A stretch of DNA of 64,000 nucleotides from Microbulbifer sp. THAF38 (lineage in GTDB: Bacteria > Pseudomonadota > Gammaproteobacteria > Pseudomonadales > Cellvibrionaceae): the NCBI RefSeq assembly GCF_009363535.1, contig NZ_CP045369.1, positions 4,381,001 to 4,445,000 of the forward strand, read 5' to 3'. Below, one piece after another: positions 35,283 through 46,653 of the stretch. How positions within the stretch are numbered: position 1 is the stretch's first letter; each line of letters starts with the position of its first letter. The translations under genes were made by a program, and so were the position numbers. Below the pieces are notes generated by a model, which was not told where the DNA came from, ran no database searches, and was given only the letters and a program-made list of their open reading frames with translations.

Positions 35283-36689
35283 TTACACGGAGTAGTACAT
35301 ATCGAACTCGACCGGGTGAGTGGTCATGTTCAGGCGCTCAACCTCGGCGCGCTTCAGGTCGATGTAGGCATCGATAGCGTCGTCGGTGAAAACACCACCT
35401 TCAGTAAGGAAGGCGCGATCCTGATCCAGTGCGTCCAGGGCACCTTCCAGGCTAGCGGCAACAGTCGGGTACTCGGCCAGCTCTTCCGGCGGCAGGTCGT
35501 ACAGGTCCTTGTCGGCAGCGTCGCCGGGGTGGATCTTGTTATTGATACCGTCGAGGCCCGCCATCAGCAGCGCTGCGAACGCCAGGTATGGGTTTGCGGT
35601 CGGATCCGGGAAACGGGTCTCGATACGCTTGCCCTTCGGCGAAGTCACATACGGGATACGGATGGAAGCGGAGCGGTTGCGCGCGGAGTAGGCCAGGATA
35701 ACCGGGGCTTCGAAGCCTGGCACCAGGCGCTTGTAGGAGTTAGTGGATGCGTTACAGATCGCATTCAGGGCGCGCGCGTGCTTCACGATACCGCCGATGT
35801 AGTAAAGGGCGGTCTCGGACAGGCCCGCGTAGGCGTCGCCGGCAAACTGGTTGACACCGTCCTTGGTGAAGGACTGGTGTACGTGCATACCGGAACCGTT
35901 ATCGCCAACCAGCGGCTTGGGCATAAAGGTCGCGGTCTTGCCGTAAGCGTGCGCCACATTGTGCACGGCGTACTTGAGGATCTGTACTTCGTCCGCTTTC
36001 TTGGTCAGGGTGTTGGCGGCAACGCCGATCTCACACTGGCCGGCAGTGCCCACTTCGTGGTGATGCACTTCAACGCGCAGACCCATCTGCTCCATAGCGG
36101 AACACATGGCGGCACGCACGTCGTGTAGGGAGTCAACCGGAGGCACTGGGAAGTAACCGCCTTTCACCCCGGGGCGGTGACCGATATTGCCCTCGGCAAA
36201 GCTGTGGCCGGAAGACCAGGCTGCCTCTTCGGAGTTGATCTTGTAGAAGGCGCCACCCATTTCGGCACCCCAGGTGATGTCGTCGAATACGAAGAACTCG
36301 GGCTCGGGACCGAACAGTGCGGTATCGCCCAGGCCAGTGGACTTCAGGTACTCTTCTGCGCGCAGTGCGATGGAACGCGGGTCGCGCTCATAGCCCTGAC
36401 CGGTGATCGGGTCGACGATGTTACAGCGAATAATAACGGTGCTTTCGTCGGTGAAGGGGTCGAGAAAAGCGGTCTCGTCATCCGGCATCAGGATCATGTC
36501 GGACTCGTTGATGCCTTTCCAGCCAGCGATAGAGGAGCCATCGAACATCTTGCCCTCTTCGAAGAACTCGTCGTCAATCTCCGACACGGGCACAGATACG
36601 TGCTGTTCTTTACCCTTGGTGTCGGTGAAGCGCAGGTCTATCCACTTAGCCTCACTCTCATTAATCAAACCGAGCGTTTTCGCTGACAT
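35283..36689 (-). CDS. glnA: Glutamine synthetase type I
   Basis: I start at the ATG at 36689 (GGAGGA upstream), giving 468 residues, the normal GSI-beta length; the longer frame upstream is untranslated leader. The enzyme makes glutamine from glutamate, ammonia and ATP. Recognisable are the FDGSSIAGW signature, [10 protein letters not shown], the [12 protein letters not shown] glutamate site, and the adenylylation loop DLYDLPPEE with Tyr397, so GlnE-type control is expected. A sigma-54 promoter and an NtrC-like site lie upstream. Confidence 0.98.
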   Translation of the reverse strand: MSAKTLGLINESEAKWIDLRFTDTKGKEQHVSVPVSEIDDEFFEEGKMFDGSSIAGWKGINESDMILMPDDETAFLDPFTDESTVIIRCNIVDPITGQGYERDPRSIALRAEEYLKSTGLGDTALFGPEPEFFVFDDITWGAEMGGAFYKINSEEAAWSSGHSFAEGNIGHRPGVKGGYFPVPPVDSLHDVRAAMCSAMEQMGLRVEVHHHEVGTAGQCEIGVAANTLTKKADEVQILKYAVHNVAHAYGKTATFMPKPLVGDNGSGMHVHQSFTKDGVNQFAGDAYAGLSETALYYIGGIVKHARALNAICNASTNSYKRLVPGFEAPVILAYSARNRSASIRIPYVTSPKGKRIETRFPDPTANPYLAFAALLMAGLDGINNKIHPGDAADKDLYDLPPEELAEYPTVAASLEGALDALDQDRAFLTEGGVFTDDAIDAYIDLKRAEVERLNMTTHPVEFDMYYSV

Positions 36690-36769
36690 TGCTGTCCTCC
36701 AGGTCTTAAAAAGTATTTGGTCGCTATGCCTTTGCTGCCGGCATTCGCTCTTTACCTGGCGTGAAATAA

Positions 36770-36785
36770 AGCAAAGAGTGTGCCA
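36770..36785 (-). promoter_or_regulatory. Sigma-54 promoter of glnA
   Basis: On the minus strand the sequence is TGGCACACTCTTTGCT. It matches the sigma-54 consensus TGGCAC-R/Y-N4-TTGCW at every conserved position, including the -24 GG and -12 GC. It lies about 80 bp before the glnA ATG. Confidence 0.9.
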
Positions 36786-36890
36786 AATTAGGGCAGTGGC
36801 GTCACAGCCGCGACTGGTGCCGGTGCGGGCCCCAGCACTGGGCCGACTGGGGCAGGATAGATGTATTGTGCCCGTGCAGCCACAGCTAAA

Positions 36891-36907
36891 TGCACCAATT
36901 TGGCACA
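36891..36907. promoter_or_regulatory. NtrC-like enhancer site upstream of glnA
   Basis: TGCACCAATTTGGCACA is near-palindromic and close to the enteric glnAp2 NtrC sites (TGCACCA-N4-TGGTGCA type), with the left half perfect. It is about 130 bp upstream of the predicted glnA start of transcription, a usual enhancer distance. It is also about 100 bp before thiI, whose expression it might influence. Confidence 0.6.
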
Positions 36908-37008
36908 TTTACTCTCCTGCTCGCGCAGAAATAGTGCACAACCAACTTGCCTCCGGCTAGTTTATAATGCCGCACCTTCTATCAACATGCGGTACCCCAC
37001 GGATTCCC

Positions 37009-38493
37009 ATGCACTTTGTCGTCAAGTTTTTTCCCGAGATCACCATCAAGAGCAACCCCGTGCGCAAGCGTATGTCGCGCCAGCTCAAGGACAACCTACA
37101 GCGCCTGCTGCGCCAGCTGGACGACCGAATCCAGGTGCGCAAAGACTGGGAAAAGATCGATGTGATCGCCCCGGACGCCGTGGCCCACCTTGGCAGCCGC
37201 ATTGAAGAGGTGCTATCTCACACCCCCGGCATCGCCAACTTCTCCCGCGTGCGCCAGTTCCCCCTGGGCGACCTGCACGATATGTACGAGAAGACCCTGT
37301 CGGTGTGGGGCCCCGCCCTCAAGGACAAGACCTTCTGTGTGCGGGTAAAGCGCACCGGCGACCACGACTTCAAATCTCTCGATGTGGAGCAGTACGTGGG
37401 CGGCGGCCTCAATAAAAATACCGAAGCGGCCGGGGTGAAACTGAAAAACCCGGATATCACGGTGAAGCTGGAGATCCGCCACGACAAACTCAACGTGGTC
37501 GAGGAGCAGCACGCAGGCCTCGGCGGCTTCCCCCTGGGTACCCAGGACCCGGTGCTGTCGCTGGTTTCCGGTGGTTTCGATTCCACTGTGGCCAGCTACC
37601 TGACCATGAAACGCGGAATCCGCACCCACTTCCTGTTCTTCAATCTGGGCGGGCGCCAGCACGAGCTGGGCGTTAAGGAAGTGGCCTACTACCTGTGGAA
37701 CAAATACGGCGCCTCCCACCGGGTGCGCTTCGTCACAGTGCCCTTCGACGAAGTAGTGGCAGAAATCCTCGAGCGCGTGGACGACTCCCATATGGGTGTA
37801 ATTCTCAAGCGTATGATGCTGCGCGCCGCAGAAGTTATCGCGAAAGAGCTGGAAGTGGATGCCGTGGTAACCGGTGAGGCCATCGCCCAGGTTTCCAGCC
37901 AGACCCTGAAAAACCTGTCCGTGATCGATAGCGTCACCGATACCCTGGTACTGCGCCCGCTGATCACCAGCGATAAGACCGATATCATCCGCACCTCACG
38001 GGAGATCGGCACCGAGGAGTTCGCCGCAAATATGCCCGAATACTGCGGCGTGATCTCGGTGAAGCCCACCACCCGCGCCAAGATCGAGAAGGTGGAATCC
38101 GAGGAGAACCGCTTCGACTTCACCATCCTCGACCGCGCCATTGGCAACCGCTCGATTCAGAATATCGACGAGGTGATCGAAGAGGTGGACGGCGAGGCGC
38201 CGGAAGTGGAAATCCGCGAGGAGGCCGGCAACGCGGTGGTGATCGATATCCGCCATCCAGATGAAGAGGAGATGGACCCGCTGGAGCTTGATGGCGTCGA
38301 AGTAGAGACGATCCCCTTCTACCGCCTCAATAACAGCTTTGCCAAGCTGGATCAGGAGCGCGAGTACCTGCTCTACTGTGCGCGCGGCGTGATGAGCCGC
38401 CTGCATGCTTCCCACCTGCTGGACGAAGGCTTCCGCAATGTGGGCGTGCTGCGCCCACAGATCCCGCACCGCCCCGACGGCATCAAGAAGTAG
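37009..38493 (+). CDS. thiI: tRNA 4-thiouridine synthase / sulfurtransferase ThiI
   Basis: I use the ATG at 37009, which starts the conserved MHFVVKFFPEITIKS; 494 residues. There is an N-terminal ferredoxin-like and THUMP region (to about 175), an adenylation domain with the PP-loop LSLVSGGFDSTVA, the conserved CGVIS Cys, and a C-terminal rhodanese domain with Cys457 (LLYCARGVMS), the persulfide carrier. It makes s4U8 in tRNA and supplies sulfur for the thiamine thiazole. A TATAAT lies at 36963-36968. The gene is divergent from glnA. Confidence 0.96.
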   Translation: MHFVVKFFPEITIKSNPVRKRMSRQLKDNLQRLLRQLDDRIQVRKDWEKIDVIAPDAVAHLGSRIEEVLSHTPGIANFSRVRQFPLGDLHDMYEKTLSVWGPALKDKTFCVRVKRTGDHDFKSLDVEQYVGGGLNKNTEAAGVKLKNPDITVKLEIRHDKLNVVEEQHAGLGGFPLGTQDPVLSLVSGGFDSTVASYLTMKRGIRTHFLFFNLGGRQHELGVKEVAYYLWNKYGASHRVRFVTVPFDEVVAEILERVDDSHMGVILKRMMLRAAEVIAKELEVDAVVTGEAIAQVSSQTLKNLSVIDSVTDTLVLRPLITSDKTDIIRTSREIGTEEFAANMPEYCGVISVKPTTRAKIEKVESEENRFDFTILDRAIGNRSIQNIDEVIEEVDGEAPEVEIREEAGNAVVIDIRHPDEEEMDPLELDGVEVETIPFYRLNNSFAKLDQEREYLLYCARGVMSRLHASHLLDEGFRNVGVLRPQIPHRPDGIKK

Positions 38494-38505
38494 CCGTCAT
38501 TGCCC

Positions 38506-38532
38506 GGCGCGGGCGGAGCTGTCGCCCGCGCC
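38506..38532 (+). terminator. GC-rich hairpin after thiI
   Basis: Perfect 10-bp arms GGCGCGGGCG and CGCCCGCGCC with a 7-base loop begin 13 bp after the thiI stop. A pyrimidine-rich but not T-only tract follows, so termination is likely but not strong. Confidence 0.6.
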
Positions 38533-38720
38533 CTTCTCGCTTTCTTCTCACGTTCTTCACCAGGTCGCCATTCTGCACACGACCGGTGATTTTTTACTCA
38601 AAATCACTCCCAATTGTCATGCGGCCCCCCTATAATCGCCGCCTTTGGCCGGAATGCTGCTGTAGAAACCCCGCAGGCCCCCGCCCCGATTTACCAAGTT
38701 TTAACGCCCAGAGGCCCCCA

Positions 38721-40529
38721 GTGATAGAGAATCTGCGCAATATTGCGATTATTGCCCACGTTGACCACGGCAAAACCACCCTGGTGGACAAGCTGCTCTC
38801 CCAGTCCGGCACACTCGACCGCCGAGACGAAGGCGCCGAGCGGGTCATGGACTCCAATGACCAGGAGAGAGAGCGCGGCATTACCATCCTCGCCAAGAAC
38901 ACCGCCATTCGCTGGAACGACTACCGCATCAATATCGTCGACACCCCAGGGCACGCCGACTTCGGCGGCGAGGTAGAGCGCGTACTGTCCATGGTCGACT
39001 CCGTATTGCTGCTGGTAGACGCGGTGGACGGCCCCATGCCGCAGACCCGCTTCGTTACCCAAAAGGCGTTTGAGCAGGGCCTCAACCCCATCGTGGTGAT
39101 CAACAAGATCGACCGCCCCGGCGCTCGCCCCGACTGGGTGATGGACCAGGTCTTCGACCTGTTCGACAGCCTCGGCGCCACCGATGAACAGCTGGACTTC
39201 CCTGTTGTCTACGCCTCCGCCCTGAACGGCATCGCCGGCCTCGACGACACCGATCTGGCCGACGACATGACCCCGCTGTTCCAGATGATCGTGGACAAGG
39301 TAGAGCCGCCCAAGGTAGACCCGAAAGGCGCTTTCCAGATGCAAATTTCCGCCCTGGATTACTCCAGCTATGTGGGCGTTATCGGCGTTGGCCGTATTAC
39401 CCGCGGCACCCTGACCCCCAACCAGCAGGTGGTAGTGCTGGACCGCGAGGGCAAATCCCGCAAAGCCAAGGTTCTGCAGGTGATGGGTTACCTGGGCCTT
39501 GAACGCACCGAGGTGGAGCAGGCCAGCGCCGGCGATATCGTCTGTATTACCGGTGTGGGCGAACTGAATATCTCCGATACCCTGTGCGACCCAGATACCC
39601 CTGAAGCCCTGCCCGCCCTGAGCGTGGACGAACCCACAGTGAGTATGACCTTCCAGGTCAACGACTCTCCTTTTGCCGGACAAGACGGCAAATACGTAAC
39701 CTCGCGCAATATCAAGGAGCGCCTGGATCAGGAGCTGATCCACAACGTGGCCCTGCGTGTAGAACAAGGTGATTCCCCAGACAAATTCCGCGTTTCCGGC
39801 CGCGGTGAGCTGCACTTGTCGGTACTGATCGAATCCATGCGCCGTGAAGGCTTCGAGCTGGGCGTTTCCCGCCCGGAAGTGGTACAGCGGGAAGTCGACG
39901 GCGAAATCCACGAGCCCTACGAAGAGGTAGTGATCGACGTTGAGGAGCCACACCAAGGTCCAATTATGGAAGAGCTGGGCCTGCGCAAGGCCGACCTCAC
40001 CAATATGGAGCCGGACGGCAAAGGCCGCGTGCGCCTGACCTTTATCGTGCCTTCCCGCGGTATGATCGGTTTCCGCTCCCAATTCCTTACCATTACCAGC
40101 GGTTCCGGCATTATGACCAGCATCTTCGACCACTACGGTCCGGTGAAGCAGGGTGAAGTGGCCAAGCGCATCAACGGCGTACTGGTCTCCATGGTGAAGG
40201 GCAAGACCCTGGCCTACGGCCTGTTCGCACTGCAGGACCGCGGCCGCCTGTTCCTGGGCCACGGTGAAGAGGTCTACGAAGGCCAGATCGTCGGCATTCA
40301 CTCCCGCGGCAACGATCTGGTGGTAAACCCTACCAAGGCCAAGCAGCTCACCAACGTGCGCGCCTCCGGCACCGACGACGCGCTTACTCTATCGCCACCC
40401 ATTCGCCATACCCTGGAGCAAGCGCTGGAGTTTATCGAAGAGGACGAGCTGGTTGAGGTAACCCCAAACCACATCCGCCTGCGCAAAAAAATCCTGCAGG
40501 AAAATATGCGTAAGCGCGCGAAGAAATAA
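38721..40529 (+). CDS. typA: Translational GTPase TypA/BipA
   Basis: I start at GTG 38721, which has GAGG 6 bases upstream and begins the conserved [20 protein letters not shown] segment; an upstream ATG adds 45 unconserved residues. The 602-residue protein has the G1 motif [10 protein letters not shown]2 RGITI, G3 [12 protein letters not shown] and G4 NKID, then EF-G-like domains and the BipA-specific C-terminus. It binds ribosomes and supports growth under stress and ribosome assembly. Strong terminator downstream. Confidence 0.97.
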   Translation: MIENLRNIAIIAHVDHGKTTLVDKLLSQSGTLDRRDEGAERVMDSNDQERERGITILAKNTAIRWNDYRINIVDTPGHADFGGEVERVLSMVDSVLLLVDAVDGPMPQTRFVTQKAFEQGLNPIVVINKIDRPGARPDWVMDQVFDLFDSLGATDEQLDFPVVYASALNGIAGLDDTDLADDMTPLFQMIVDKVEPPKVDPKGAFQMQISALDYSSYVGVIGVGRITRGTLTPNQQVVVLDREGKSRKAKVLQVMGYLGLERTEVEQASAGDIVCITGVGELNISDTLCDPDTPEALPALSVDEPTVSMTFQVNDSPFAGQDGKYVTSRNIKERLDQELIHNVALRVEQGDSPDKFRVSGRGELHLSVLIESMRREGFELGVSRPEVVQREVDGEIHEPYEEVVIDVEEPHQGPIMEELGLRKADLTNMEPDGKGRVRLTFIVPSRGMIGFRSQFLTITSGSGIMTSIFDHYGPVKQGEVAKRINGVLVSMVKGKTLAYGLFALQDRGRLFLGHGEEVYEGQIVGIHSRGNDLVVNPTKAKQLTNVRASGTDDALTLSPPIRHTLEQALEFIEEDELVEVTPNHIRLRKKILQENMRKRAKK

Positions 40530-40550
40530 TTCCTATTTTCTTCAGCTTAT

Positions 40551-40576
40551 AAAGGGCCCTATAGGGCCCTTTTTTA
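40551..40576 (+). terminator. Rho-independent terminator after typA
   Basis: AAAGGGCCC and GGGCCCTTT arms around a TATA loop are followed by TTTTATTTTT. Its arms are identical to those of the terminator after the chitinase. Confidence 0.93.
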
Positions 40577-41041
40577 TTTTTACGTTTGGCGACAGGAAGC
40601 ATTTAAAATTTAAGCAAGTTGAAAAAATGCTTTATTCGGGCAAACAGCGTACATCACCATTTATTTTTTGAAAGCGCTGACAGTTACAGGTAGAAAATTG
40701 CCCCTAGTTATCACCTGGACCAATACTATTTTTATTTTTTTGGCCCAAATCATAAAAATTAATTCTTAAATATATCCAAGAATTCGACCATCATCACCAG
40801 GCACTTACTACATAAACGCCACGGCGGCAGAAACAGATTTTATCCTGCGAAAAGTCGTATACATATTTATTCTTTCACTTTTCTTGCACAATTTACCGAG
40901 AATAACGCTCTATTTATAACGTTTTTCTCAGTTTCAAACGGAACTTTTACCTCTCCAATTTCTTCCAATTTGCTCAACGATAAAGTTCAGTTCTATAACA
41001 CTAAATTTCATCATATCTAAGGCCCATGGGAGGTCACTGTA
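40577..41041 (+). promoter_or_regulatory. AT-rich leader region of the chitinase with a LacI-type operator-like site
   Basis: These 465 bp contain no gene. They are AT-rich and run up to the chitinase ribosome binding site GGGAGG (41028-41033). At 40669-40682 TGAAAGCGCTGACA keeps the AGCGCT core and 12 of 14 bases of the pckA palindrome at 25777-25790, so both may be read by the same LacI-family regulator. The promoter itself is not clear; several AT-rich -10-like hexamers are possible between 40860 and 41010. Confidence 0.5.
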
Positions 41042-43123
<2,082 letters not shown>

Positions 43124-43181
43124 TCTGGATACACACCAGCCATCTTCCCCAAATAGGCGGCTGAGTATCACCTCTAATAAT

Positions 43182-43205
43182 AAAGGGCCCTTATGGGCCC
43201 TTTTA
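43182..43205 (+). terminator. Rho-independent terminator after the chitinase
   Basis: AAAGGGCCC and GGGCCCTTTT arms around a TTAT loop are followed by a T-rich stretch. Confidence 0.92.
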
Positions 43206-43234
43206 TTTATTATTTAGCCCACTCAAAATATTTA

Positions 43235-44122
43235 TCAAGGTGTATCTTTTAAGACATGCATCACTTCATCAAAATCGCTCTTAGATAAATGATATCTCAA
43301 CCAACGAACACCCTCTTCCGTCAAATTTTGTTCATAATTAATATGTTTTTGATCTCTCAGATAAATTCTGATTCTGGGATAAGAAGCAATGAATTTTTTT
43401 AGCTTAAAATCAATTAAATTAATTTTATTATTATCATCCATTCTCAAAATATATTCAGGGACCCAACGGTTACGTGCTGCGCCAGTACCAGTTGCCGTTT
43501 CAATTTTTTGAACCTGACTCCAGCTATACTCTTCAGGGAAGAGCGAAAATAATGAATTAAACTTCACCCCATTCGAGCTAACAACAACATAGCTATTTAA
43601 ACCCAATGCAATCAGAGGTATAAAAAAAGCGAGAAAGCACAACAGAATTATAAAATTATTACGGATCGACAGCCGCAACCCATACGACCCTAAATATCTC
43701 AACCTTAGCTCTTTATCAAGCTCTTTTCTTACAGCAAGAATCAAATATGAAATTATTTTTGACAGAAATGCAAATAATATTATAGAAACAAACATTACCG
43801 GCAGCACTGAAAAAATATATCCCTCATTAGTTAGGTCTGCCAAGATAGCTCCTTCAGAGAGAGATTCTACTCGCTGAGACACCACAAACTTAAAGTAAGA
43901 AATAATTATAAGAGCTAACAATGAAATGGTAAGTATAATTACAAGCCAGTCCCACTTGCATCGAATAACAATACGCCTTCTATTCACATCAGGCATAGGG
44001 AGCTGTAAAAAAGATGATTTCTTCTCTACTTTAGGCGGCTTCCAACCCCGACATAAAGCACATCTATGCCCAATATCTTCATAGAGCTCCCGCTCCATTA
44101 TGCAGACTTCACATTGACCCAT
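43235..44122 (-). CDS. Membrane protein of unknown function with N-terminal zinc-ribbon-like Cys pairs
   Basis: This 295-residue protein begins with a CxxC (Cys4, Cys7) and a second CxxC (CALC, near residue 21), a possible zinc knuckle, then about four TM helices (about 58-78, 103-128, 155-178 and a shorter one), and ends in a charged soluble domain. The composition is AT-rich, lysine/isoleucine-rich and unlike its GC-richer neighbours. I recognise no family. The ribosome binding site is weak, so the start is uncertain. It is antisense to and just after the chitinase terminator. Confidence 0.65.
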   Translation of the reverse strand: MGQCEVCIMERELYEDIGHRCALCRGWKPPKVEKKSSFLQLPMPDVNRRRIVIRCKWDWLVIILTISLLALIIISYFKFVVSQRVESLSEGAILADLTNEGYIFSVLPVMFVSIILFAFLSKIISYLILAVRKELDKELRLRYLGSYGLRLSIRNNFIILLCFLAFFIPLIALGLNSYVVVSSNGVKFNSLFSLFPEEYSWSQVQKIETATGTGAARNRWVPEYILRMDDNNKINLIDFKLKKFIASYPRIRIYLRDQKHINYEQNLTEEGVRWLRYHLSKSDFDEVMHVLKDTP

Positions 44123-44421
44123 AGCAACAAATAAACCCTTAAACTAATAGAACCCAGAAAATTAAATTTTTATTTTCTAGCAAAACCAACATAAGCCATC
44201 CCTAAGAGAATATAGTCTTTTACCAAAGACGAGAGCATCATTTAGTACAGAAGAACCAGGTTGGTTGCATTCATATATCCAACAAGACTACGACAGATTA
44301 TGTACCAGGTCACCTCTGCCAAAGCAGAATATAATTTGAAAAGTCGTAAAAATCGCGGTGAGAACCTCACAGCTTCCAAAGTAGCTATCTTCACGAGAGC
44401 AATAAATCAAAACTGACCCCC
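44123..44421. other. AT-rich intergenic region without recognised features
   Basis: These 299 bp separate a minus-strand and a plus-strand hypothetical gene. Nothing coding is evident. It is part of an AT-rich islet from about 43.2 to 45.5 kb and presumably holds divergent promoters. Confidence 0.45.
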
Positions 44422-44742
44422 ATGAAGATACTTAAATCTAACAAAAGCACCAAAGAATCACAGGTACTCGCTATTCACTATGCCAAAAAACTCGAAAATC
44501 ACCTCCTTCTAGAGTTTGTATCATCCAGAAAAGAAATAGAGTTTTCTGAAGAAGCCAATCAAATAGCCCTGGGATTTTGGGATATGACCGACTTGTCAAT
44601 TGAAGACCATGCCAGCAATAAATCTATTGAAGGCATTGGCAGTATCGAGTTCTGGATGCAGAAACTTTTTAACAAAGTGTACGGTTATATGGTTAAAAAT
44701 GGTTACAAAACCCAGTGGCAAGAAATATCTAACAAGAGATAA
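44422..44742 (+). CDS. Hypothetical protein, 106 residues
   Basis: This is a small soluble-looking protein rich in Lys, Glu and Ser with helical segments (VLAIHYAKKLENHLLLEF; FWMQKLFNKVYGYMVKNGYK). No signal peptide, TM helix or known motif is seen. The ribosome binding site is poor, but the frame is clear of stops in AT-rich DNA and ends 17 bp before a converging methyltransferase gene. Treat as a likely but unproven gene of the AT-rich islet. Confidence 0.5.
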   Translation: MKILKSNKSTKESQVLAIHYAKKLENHLLLEFVSSRKEIEFSEEANQIALGFWDMTDLSIEDHASNKSIEGIGSIEFWMQKLFNKVYGYMVKNGYKTQWQEISNKR

Positions 44743-44759
44743 TCGATCATCAGAGTCAC

Positions 44760-45386
44760 TTAAACTGACTTAATCGCCAGCCATCCAAATCTGCTACAGG
44801 GTATAATTTCAGCTCCAGGAATCAGCCTGGAAATTTGTACCCTGCTGTAATGAAAGGACTCCACACCTTTGTCTGTGAGAATTGACTTCTCTGATACCCG
44901 TTTAATACCAAAGCCAATTTTTTGGTAAAACTCTACCCTTTCTTCAATAGATGGTTCTGAGAAAACGCTGACAATCAATTTTCCGTTATGCTGGCATACA
45001 CTCCGCATAACCTCGATAACTTTACTTGCGGGGTTAATGTTGCCAATCGTGTTGTACATGGATATGGCAATAGAGTATCTACTTTCAGAGGTATAAGTCT
45101 TCGCATCGGCAAGTAGAAACTGGAGATTGCTTATTCCCAGACTGAGGTTTCGTGCACTCTTAATATGCCCAGGATCATTATCTATACCCAAGCCGAATAG
45201 AAGGCGATCCTTCAAAAGCCTGAGATAACGACCATTACCACAGCCAAAGTCAATTAGGGTCGATCCTTTTAAAACCATATTTTTTAGAATGCGGCTCTCT
45301 TCATCGAGATATTCACCAAGACTGGAGTATTTATAAACCTTGCGAATTATGTCGTCTATTTCGTATGGAACTGTTTTAAATTCCAT
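44760..45386 (-). CDS. Class I SAM-dependent methyltransferase, substrate unknown
   Basis: This 208-residue protein has the Rossmann methyltransferase motifs: motif I STLIDFGCGNGRYL, an acidic residue ending strand 2 (FGLGIDNDPGHIKSA), a motif with LLADAKTY, and the YNTIGNI post-motif segment. The N-terminal part is short and charged. It lies in the AT-rich islet, opposite to the 106-residue hypothetical gene. Small-molecule or protein substrate cannot be told. Confidence 0.82.
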   Translation of the reverse strand: MEFKTVPYEIDDIIRKVYKYSSLGEYLDEESRILKNMVLKGSTLIDFGCGNGRYLRLLKDRLLFGLGIDNDPGHIKSARNLSLGISNLQFLLADAKTYTSESRYSIAISMYNTIGNINPASKVIEVMRSVCQHNGKLIVSVFSEPSIEERVEFYQKIGFGIKRVSEKSILTDKGVESFHYSRVQISRLIPGAEIIPCSRFGWLAIKSV

Positions 45387-45465
45387 AACGCATTACACTA
45401 AATAATTTATATGTGCGTATTCTATGGTACCAAGCACACCATTTTAATTCTTATATAGATCTTTT

Positions 45466-46440
45466 TTAGCTAAGGAAACGTCGCAATCCTGTTTCTGGGT
45501 GGCATTCATGATAGAGAGCCCATCCCTGTCCATGGGGCACTACGGCCACTTCGTGGCTCAATAAAAGCTGCATCCCAGGAGCAAAGCGACTCGCATATTG
45601 CTGCGCGGCGGCATAGATAGCTTTATGGGTGGAGTGATGATGTACCCAGTTTTCCAGATCTGCCAGGGAGGCAAACCAAGCGATAGTTTCCGTATCCGGC
45701 CGACCCAAACCCGGTTGATCATCATTTAAAAGGCGCGCGCTAAGGCAACGCGATGCTATTGGGTTTTCCTGCAAGTAGCGTACTCCCTGCTCATACTCAG
45801 AGCACAGGGATTCCCGATAGGCATTTCGCTCAGCGAGGCTAGCTGCCGAATAGCCCTGAACCGTACGAATCATGCACAAATTTTCGGGCAGGGGTATTTC
45901 TTTATCCGCCCGCTCTCGAGTCGCTATTGGCTGCAGGTCTTGCAATTGACCAAGAAGCCCATCATTTTCCGCGGCGCTAATTCTGTCTCGCATTGCGCCC
46001 CAGTAGGCATGATCATGCTGTTCACAAATACCAAAATGTCTAAATATTCCCCAGTCAGCTGCAGGCGTTGAAGAGGAAACTTCAAAATGCGATCGCGGAG
46101 CGGCTAGCGCCTCATACCAGAAACCCGACTTGACCCGAATAAATTCCTGTACTTCTTTAGAGCCCTCCCTCAGCCATTGCCCCATTGACTCCTGATTATC
46201 CCAGTAGGCAACTGCGATATCGTTATATGCGCCCTGAGTATCGATATGACCCGCTCGCTCAAAGTGCAGTAGACCTTTGGCGTTGGATAAAGACCGGGCC
46301 AACAAGCGAAACAGTGATTCGTCACGCTGACCATTCGCAAACTGTAAGGCAACTTGGCATTGGACATAACAAGCGCTAGGCGGAAGATCTAACTCCCAGG
46401 CGGGATAAGGCGGTATAAAATTGTCTGGACGCTTTTTCAA
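45466..46440 (-). CDS. Haem-containing aldoxime dehydratase
   Basis: The only plausible start is a TTG at 46440 after AAGGGG; 324 residues. Signs of the family are PPYPAWE near the start, YNDIAVAYW, the HAYWGAMRDRI signature, and the C-terminal SHEVAVV and YHECHPETG segments, whose His296 and His314 are the likely haem-binding and catalytic residues. These enzymes dehydrate aldoximes R-CH=NOH to nitriles R-CN with a ferrous haem. No nitrilase, nitrile hydratase or amidase is nearby, which is unusual because these often form one cluster. Confidence 0.85.
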   Translation of the reverse strand: MKKRPDNFIPPYPAWELDLPPSACYVQCQVALQFANGQRDESLFRLLARSLSNAKGLLHFERAGHIDTQGAYNDIAVAYWDNQESMGQWLREGSKEVQEFIRVKSGFWYEALAAPRSHFEVSSSTPAADWGIFRHFGICEQHDHAYWGAMRDRISAAENDGLLGQLQDLQPIATRERADKEIPLPENLCMIRTVQGYSAASLAERNAYRESLCSEYEQGVRYLQENPIASRCLSARLLNDDQPGLGRPDTETIAWFASLADLENWVHHHSTHKAIYAAAQQYASRFAPGMQLLLSHEVAVVPHGQGWALYHECHPETGLRRFLS

Positions 46441-46653
46441 AACTCTTTCCCCTTCGCCCTATAGTCCTCACTCCTCACCCTTTACCCTTCTCTCTATCCC
46501 TCTTTCTACTCCTCCTTCTCGTTTATGCCTCTCTCGCCGTTAATGCTTTTATTATGTGGTTTAAAACCTTTGGCCACATTTAAAGATCTGTGAAGAGATT
46601 TAAGTTGCCCAAGAAGTACTTGGTTCGAACGTACAATTTTGAAAATAGCATTC

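Noticed and set aside
36903..36922. TGGCAC run as a second sigma-54 promoter for thiI
   Set aside because: The TGGCAC is part of the NtrC-like palindrome and there is no -12 GC at the right spacing.
38691..40301. Long open frame (536 codons) antisense to typA
   Set aside because: It lies wholly opposite typA, has a low-complexity product without a known domain, and is explained by codon bias of the sense gene.
46615..46635. GGTTCGAAC resembling a tRNA T-loop
   Set aside because: No acceptor or anticodon arm can be paired around it.
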